Source of the DNA: Streptomyces thermolilacinus SPC6
GTDB lineage: Bacteria; Actinomycetota; Actinomycetes; Streptomycetales; Streptomycetaceae
Direction of reading: 5' to 3'
Assembly (NCBI RefSeq): GCF_000478605.2
Contig: NZ_ASHX02000001.1
Location: 2,457,895-2,521,894, forward strand
Length of the DNA: 64,000 bases
Shown: positions 60,108-64,000 of the stretch, in pieces
Position numbering within the stretch: position 1 is the first letter of the stretch
How the letters are laid out: every line of letters starts with the position of its first letter
Notes under the pieces: generated by a model
The model's database searches: none
The model's input: only the letters and a program-made list of their open reading frames with translations
Told to the model about the DNA's origin: nothing
Made by a program: the position numbers and the translations under genes

Positions 60108-60226
60108 AATACCGCGCACCTCCGCCGGGGGGCGGAAGAGGGCGCGAATTGCGGTGGCCGTTCGCGACTCGCCATGCGGTTGAGGACACGCACAGGAGCC
60201 CAGGCACACCCCAGGCACAAGGTCTG

Positions 60227-60255
60227 AGCGTACCTACCGTACGGACCTGGGTCAA
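60227..60255 (-). promoter_or_regulatory. str-operon promoter
   Basis: Minus strand TTGACC (60250-60255), 17-nt spacer, TACGCT (60227-60232). Predicted transcript start about 190 nt upstream of rpsL. The region 60033-60569 otherwise contains the leader, this promoter, the terminator of the upstream gene and GC-rich sequence without a gene. Confidence 0.75.
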
Positions 60256-60272
60256 AACAAATGGCCTCGCCC

Positions 60273-60308
60273 CGAGCGGCCCCGGGGCCCGGCCGCCGGG
60301 GCCGCTCG
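60273..60308 (-). terminator. terminator before the str promoter
   Basis: 11-bp perfect stem CGAGCGGCCCC / GGGGCCGCTCG with a 14-nt loop; insulates the str promoter from the disordered-protein gene read in the same direction. Confidence 0.75.
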
Positions 60309-60569
60309 CGTGGGTGGCCCCCGGGGCGGCCTGCCGGAGGCTGCGGGGGCGGCTCGCCGGGTGGTCGGCCGGGAGGGCTGCGGGGCCGCCTCCGGGGGCA
60401 TTCCGGGGGTGGGTCCAGGAGTGCTCCGGGCCGGACCGCGTCGGCGCGGTGGGACGGGGGCCGGGGATGCGGGTGGGTGGCCCCGGGTGTGGGCGGTGGC
60501 CGGGGACGCGGGCGGGCGTGGGGCCGGCGGCGTGGTCGGCCGCACGGCCGGGGTGCGGCCGGGGTGCGG

Positions 60570-61769
60570 TCAGGTGGGCGGGCGGGGGGTGCGGTCGGGT
60601 TCGCGGTCGGGTTCGCGGTCGGGTTCGCGGTCGGGTTCGCGGTCGGGTGAGTGCTCGCGTACGTCGTCGGGGGCGCCGCCGTCGGATGCCTGGTCGGGCG
60701 CGCGGTCGGCGGGGTCCCGGCGGCGGGTGGTCAGGCGCGGGATGGTCGGGACTCGGGAGCCGGGGGACTTCGCGACGAGCCCGGAGGGCGCGCCGCCGGT
60801 CCTGGCGTCGGCGCGGGTGCGGGGGCCGTCGGCGGCGCCGGGCGCGTCCGCCTCGGCCCGCGGGGCGTCGCCCTCGGCCCGCGGGTCGTTCGCGCGGGGC
60901 GCGTCCGCCTCGGCCCGCGGGCCCTTCGTACGGGGGCCGTCCACCTCGGCACCCGGGGCCTTCTCGCCGGTGCGGGTGCGGGCCTCGCGGGCGCGGGGGG
61001 CGTCCTGCGGGTCGGCGGGGCGCTCGTACGAGGAGCCCGCGCGTCCGGGCGTGGCGGCACCGCCCTGCTGGTCGCCGGGGACCCGCGGACCGGTGCCGTC
61101 CTGCCGTGCGGTGCGGCCCTGGCGGGGGGCGCGCGGGCCGGGGCCCTGTTCCGCGGGGTCGCGGTCGGCGGCACCGCCCTGTTCGCCGCCGTCGCGCGGG
61201 CGGCCGGGGGAGGGCGTACGGCGTGGGCCCGGCCGGCGCGGGGCCGCCGGGTCGCGGGGCGTGCGGCTCCGGGCGGCAGTGCCGTCCGCGTCGGCGCCGC
61301 CCTGGAGACGTACGTCGTCGCGCGGGAACGGGATGACCGCCGCCTGGCCGGGGGTACGGCCGACCAGCCGCAGCCGACGGGTCTGGGCGATGCGGCGGGC
61401 CTCCTCCAGCACGGGTTCGTACTGGTCGGCGGCGTCGCGCCAGCCGCTGGCGTACGCCTGGAACTCGCGGCGTGCCATCTCCTCGCGCAGCACGACGGCG
61501 ACCTCGCCGGGCGGGTGGGTCTCCAGGTAGCGCCCGAGCGTGGCGAGCAGGTCGGGAAGGCCCTCGGCCGGCTCGGGGAGCCCGGGGACGGGGCCGCGCG
61601 CCCGCGGTGGCCGCGCGTCGTCGTCCCGTGGAAGGCGCGGTGGCCGTGGATCGCCGCCGCGTGGAACGCGTGGTTGCCGTACATCGTCGTCGCGCGGAAC
61701 GCGTGGTGGCCGCGCGTCGTCGTCGCGCGGAACGCGCGGTGGCCGGGAGCACCCCTCACCCTCTCCCAT
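60570..61769 (-). CDS. mostly disordered protein with two repeat tracts around a conserved helical core
   Basis: 399 residues from ATG 61769. Residues about 9-53 are five degenerate 11-aa units (RPPRVPRDDDA type). Residues about 65-145 form the only folded-looking part (LPDLLATLGRYLETHPPGEVAVVLREEMARREFQAYASGW, then ARRIAQTRRLRLVGRTPGQA). The remainder is Arg/Asp/Pro/Ala-rich, ending in five REPD units. The core resembles proteins encoded beside XRE regulators in Streptomyces. Highly charged repeats suggest a scaffold or nucleic-acid-binding role, but no function is assigned. Confidence 0.6.
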   Translation of the reverse strand: MGEGEGCSRPPRVPRDDDARPPRVPRDDDVRQPRVPRGGDPRPPRLPRDDDARPPRARGPVPGLPEPAEGLPDLLATLGRYLETHPPGEVAVVLREEMARREFQAYASGWRDAADQYEPVLEEARRIAQTRRLRLVGRTPGQAAVIPFPRDDVRLQGGADADGTAARSRTPRDPAAPRRPGPRRTPSPGRPRDGGEQGGAADRDPAEQGPGPRAPRQGRTARQDGTGPRVPGDQQGGAATPGRAGSSYERPADPQDAPRAREARTRTGEKAPGAEVDGPRTKGPRAEADAPRANDPRAEGDAPRAEADAPGAADGPRTRADARTGGAPSGLVAKSPGSRVPTIPRLTTRRRDPADRAPDQASDGGAPDDVREHSPDREPDREPDREPDREPDRTPRPPT

Positions 61770-61931
61770 GCCCCGCTCTCTCTCCCAACCAGACGCTGTC
61801 GTTTCCGCCGGTGACGCCGGAACGTCCGCGCACGGGGCGCGCCCGCGACGGTGCCCTGGACCGGAAGGCGGCCGGGGCGTTCAGCCTGTATGTGGGGTAA
61901 CAGGCCACAACAGCTTACGAGAAAGGGGAGT

Positions 61932-62417
61932 TCAGCCCCGTCGGGCACCCTTCGCCTCGGGTTCGGCGCCCCCCGCCGCACGCTCGCGCCCGGGGCGGGC
62001 GGACGGGCCGTCGGGGAGGAACTGTCCGGCGACGCGGATGAACATCTCCCGCTGGTCGGCCGGGATACCGAGCCCCGCCGCCGCCTCCTCCAGCGTGAGC
62101 CGGGGCGCGGGCGGGTCGTCGGCGGCCGGGACGTCGTCCGGCATGCCGGGGAGGGGCAGGTCGTCCTCGGTGAGCCGACCGGACTTGATCAGCATGTCGC
62201 GCACCGGGATGCGCAGCACGTGGGCCAGTCGGCGCATGGTCTCCAGGTCCGGCATGCTCTGGCCCTGGAGGAGGCGGGTGATGGCGGCGCGGTGCACGCC
62301 GGCCTCGTCGGCGAGCCGGGACTTGCCGCCGCCGCGCGGGCTGTCGATGTCGTAGCCCTGCCGCCGGATCACCCCCTCGATCCAGGCGGTGAACTGCTCC
62401 AACTCGCTGGCCGACAT
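61932..62417 (-). CDS. XRE-family HTH transcriptional regulator
   Basis: 161 residues from ATG 62417 (GTG 62426 is an alternative nearer to GGAGGGAG). The HTH is GKSRLADEAGVHRAAITRLLQGQSMPDLETMRRLAHVL (about residues 30-70), Cro/C1-type. The C-terminal half (LTLEEAAAGLGIPADQREMFIRVAGQFLPDG) is a second helical region, then a charged tail. It is divergent from the WhiB-like gene and probably controls it and itself through the palindrome and TTGCG/CGCAA sites between them. Confidence 0.9.
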   Translation of the reverse strand: MSASELEQFTAWIEGVIRRQGYDIDSPRGGGKSRLADEAGVHRAAITRLLQGQSMPDLETMRRLAHVLRIPVRDMLIKSGRLTEDDLPLPGMPDDVPAADDPPAPRLTLEEAAAGLGIPADQREMFIRVAGQFLPDGPSARPGRERAAGGAEPEAKGARRG

Positions 62418-62458
62418 CGGCAACACTCTCCCTCCGAGGCAGGCCCCAGGCTATCGCG

Positions 62459-62470
62459 CTTGCGCGCAAG
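62459..62470. promoter_or_regulatory. palindrome in the XRE-wbl divergent promoter region
   Basis: CTTGCGCGCAAG is a perfect 12-bp palindrome. Further TTGCG/CGCAA half-sites follow up to about 62590, including GTTGCG-N8-CGCAAC near 62540-62560. Candidate operators of the adjacent XRE regulator. Confidence 0.5.
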
Positions 62471-62631
62471 GAATTACCGCCCCGCTGGCCCCCAATTGTG
62501 AAAGTTGCCCCCACATCCCCGTCACCACCAAGGTCCGATCTTGGTTGCGTGCACGCTCGCAACATGTCAGTGTGCGAACTCGCAACGTTGGTATCGCTCA
62601 TCCGTTCGCATGCGCACCAGGGGGTACGACC

Positions 62632-62976
62632 ATGAACGCACCGTCCGCCGACCCGGAATCCGCCTCAGCCGACGCGACCCGCACCCCCGCGTGCGCCGGA
62701 CTGCCGCCCCACGTGGTGTTCGCCCGGCGGGCCGCCGACGCGGCTCCCGCCCTGCTGGCCTGCGCCCGCTGCCCCTTCACCCGGCAGTGCGAGGAGATCG
62801 TGGACCCGGCGAACACCTGGTTCGACGGTGTCAGCGCCGGGCGGCTGTGGCGCAACGGCCGTCCGGTCGACCTGAGCCGGGGCCGGGGCCGACGCCGCCG
62901 GGCGCCCGAGGAGCGCGAGGCCCGCCAGGACCTGGCCGGAGCCGCGCCCCGCCCCGCCTCCCGCCCGGCCGCCTAA
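62632..62976 (+). CDS. WhiB-like (Wbl) iron-sulfur protein, atypical C-terminal motif
   Basis: 114 residues from ATG 62632. Four cysteines, Cys21, Cys44, Cys47 and Cys53 (C-x22-C-x2-C-x5-C), match the WhiB [4Fe-4S] pattern. The usual G-[IV]-W-G-G turn is replaced by GVSAG (residues 66-70), followed by RLWRNGRPV and a basic tail (RGRGRRRR). Wbl proteins bind sigma factors or sense redox/NO. Variant Wbls are common on actinomycete mobile elements. Probably first gene of a unit with the zinc-ribbon protein 34 nt downstream. Confidence 0.8.
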   Translation: MNAPSADPESASADATRTPACAGLPPHVVFARRAADAAPALLACARCPFTRQCEEIVDPANTWFDGVSAGRLWRNGRPVDLSRGRGRRRRAPEEREARQDLAGAAPRPASRPAA

Positions 62977-63010
62977 CCGTCCCGCCCACCGCACCGGAGG
63001 GGAGCACTCC

Positions 63011-63991
63011 ATGTCCGACACCCAGTCCCAGTCCCCCCAGTCCCGTCCGAGCCGCGCCGCCCGCCCTGCCCGCGCCACCGGCTCTGTTGAGGCCGGGACC
63101 GCCGCCGAGGCCGGGACCTCCGCCTTCACCCACGCCGCCACGGCCGGCACCGCCGCCTCCGCGACCGCCGCCGGCGCCGCCGCGACCCCGGAGCCCGAGG
63201 CAATCGGAGCCGTACGCGACGCGGCGCTGTGGACCGCGATGCTGCTCCGTCAGTTCCCCGAGCTGCTCACCGAGCTGGCCCCGGCCGCCGGGGGCGCCGT
63301 CCGGTCCACCGGCCGTTCCGCCCCCGCCCCCGGCCCGGCGGAGCGCGCCGCACGCGCCGCCCGGCTGCGCGCCGAACGGGAGGAGGCCCTGCTCAACGAA
63401 CAGCGGCACGGCCTGACCGTGCCCGGCCACACCGCGGCCCCCATCCGCCTGCACGTCTCCGACGCGATCCGGGACATCACCGACGGCGTGTGCGAGCTGG
63501 AGGAGGCCGTGTACGACCGGCTCGGCCTCGGGCGGCCGCGCAGGGCCGATGTGCCGCGGCGGCTGGTGCGCCTCACCGGGCTGCTCGACCGGGTCGCCGC
63601 CGACACGACCCTGGCCCGGCACGTGCGGGACGAGGTGCGTCGCATGGCGCGGCGCTGCGCACGGGCGCTCGGCGAGGTGGAGACGATGGTGCGGCTGCCG
63701 GGGCGCTGCCCTGCGTGCGACTCGGTGTCGCTGCGGGCGTTCCCGGCGAGCCGGACCGTCGTGTGCGTCAACCCCGGGTGCCGCTGCGGGGTGCCGGGCT
63801 GCGACTGCGCGACCGACCCGGCGTTCCGGCACGTGTGGGCGGAGGACGCCTGGCGGGAGCTGGCCGAGGCCGCCGGGGGGCTCACCGAGATCGCCGTACG
63901 GATGGAGGAACCCGCGCCGGGAGCCGCCCGTACGACCGCCCGCCACGAGGCGCGCACGGCCGCCCGCCGGGAGAGGGAGGGCGCCCGATGA
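63011..63991 (+). CDS. helical protein with C-terminal zinc-ribbon
   Basis: 326 residues with GGAGGGG before the ATG. Residues 1-60 are low-complexity Ala/Thr/Gly. The middle is helical (DAALWTAMLLRQFPELL, then HVSDAIRDITDGVCELEEAVYDRL). Around residues 235-260 a Cys-rich motif (GRCPACDSVSLRAF, CVNPGCRCGVPGCDC) resembles a zinc ribbon. No enzyme domain is recognised; the build matches proteins paired with Wbl genes on Streptomyces accessory elements. The stop overlaps the next start by 4 nt (ATGA). Confidence 0.75.
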   Translation: MSDTQSQSPQSRPSRAARPARATGSVEAGTAAEAGTSAFTHAATAGTAASATAAGAAATPEPEAIGAVRDAALWTAMLLRQFPELLTELAPAAGGAVRSTGRSAPAPGPAERAARAARLRAEREEALLNEQRHGLTVPGHTAAPIRLHVSDAIRDITDGVCELEEAVYDRLGLGRPRRADVPRRLVRLTGLLDRVAADTTLARHVRDEVRRMARRCARALGEVETMVRLPGRCPACDSVSLRAFPASRTVVCVNPGCRCGVPGCDCATDPAFRHVWAEDAWRELAEAAGGLTEIAVRMEEPAPGAARTTARHEARTAARREREGAR

Positions 63992-64000
63992 GCCGTACGA
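63988..64000 (+). CDS. start of the next gene (cut by window edge)
   Basis: ATG 63988 overlaps the stop of the zinc-ribbon gene (ATGA) and follows GGGAGAGGGAGG. Only four codons (MSRT) are visible, so the product is unknown. Confidence 0.5.

Overview
The window has the gene content, very high G+C, GTG starts and gene order of a Streptomyces (or close relative) chromosome core. It carries the rplM-rpsI, alpha (infA-rpmJ-rpsM-rpsK-rpoA-rplQ), secY-adk, S10-spc (rpsJ to rplO) and str (rpsL-rpsG-fusA-tuf) operons, all on the minus strand. Housekeeping genes for tRNA t6A, cell-wall precursors, CoA and nucleotides lie around them. The genus is inferred from these features, not from a database match.

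Layout. 1-9018: a partial secreted protein, a THUMP-like methyltransferase, a membrane protein, then minus-strand clusters tsaB-rimI-tsaD-(small gene) and alr-hydrolase-tsaE. Between them sit a degenerate L,D-transpeptidase-like protein and a 62-aa protein behind an iron-box-like site. 9268-18526: HEAT and SMI1/KNR4 proteins, glmS-acpS-nnr, a lipoprotein, a YefM-YoeB toxin-antitoxin pair, coaA and glmM. 18568-23582: rplM-rpsI, an ABC-F ATPase, a proline/glutamine-rich membrane protein with a leaderless-type start, and truA. 23709-30308: alpha operon, map, adk and secY. 30309-31861: an unusual 1.55-kb repeat-rich spacer between secY and rplO. 31862-41554: the 21-gene S10-spc supercluster. 41555-55538: an accessory block with a small membrane protein, an ESX-like/alpha-beta hydrolase/lipoprotein cassette, a decayed TetR plus FAD-monooxygenase pair, a two-gene RNA-repair operon, a MarR-like regulator under a SoxR/MerR-type promoter, and a Tat-exported PIG-L deacetylase. 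55668-60032: the str operon. 60570-64000: a disordered repeat protein, an XRE regulator, a divergent WhiB-like gene and a zinc-ribbon protein.

How the parts work together. GlmS and GlmM feed hexosamine to peptidoglycan, Alr supplies D-alanine, and AcpS uses the CoA made through CoaA. TsaB, TsaD and TsaE make t6A on tRNA, while RimI, TruA and the ribosomal operons serve translation. The best candidate for an under-described system is the pair at 47923-52517. It joins an RNA ligase-polynucleotide kinase to a four-domain protein (MJ1316/DUF504, EEP phosphatase/nuclease, 2H phosphoesterase, poly(A)-polymerase-type nucleotidyltransferase), with active-site residues apparently intact. A second finding is a 25-nt hairpin motif (24/25 identical) in the leaders of both rpsJ and rpsL, at nearly the same distance from the start codon.
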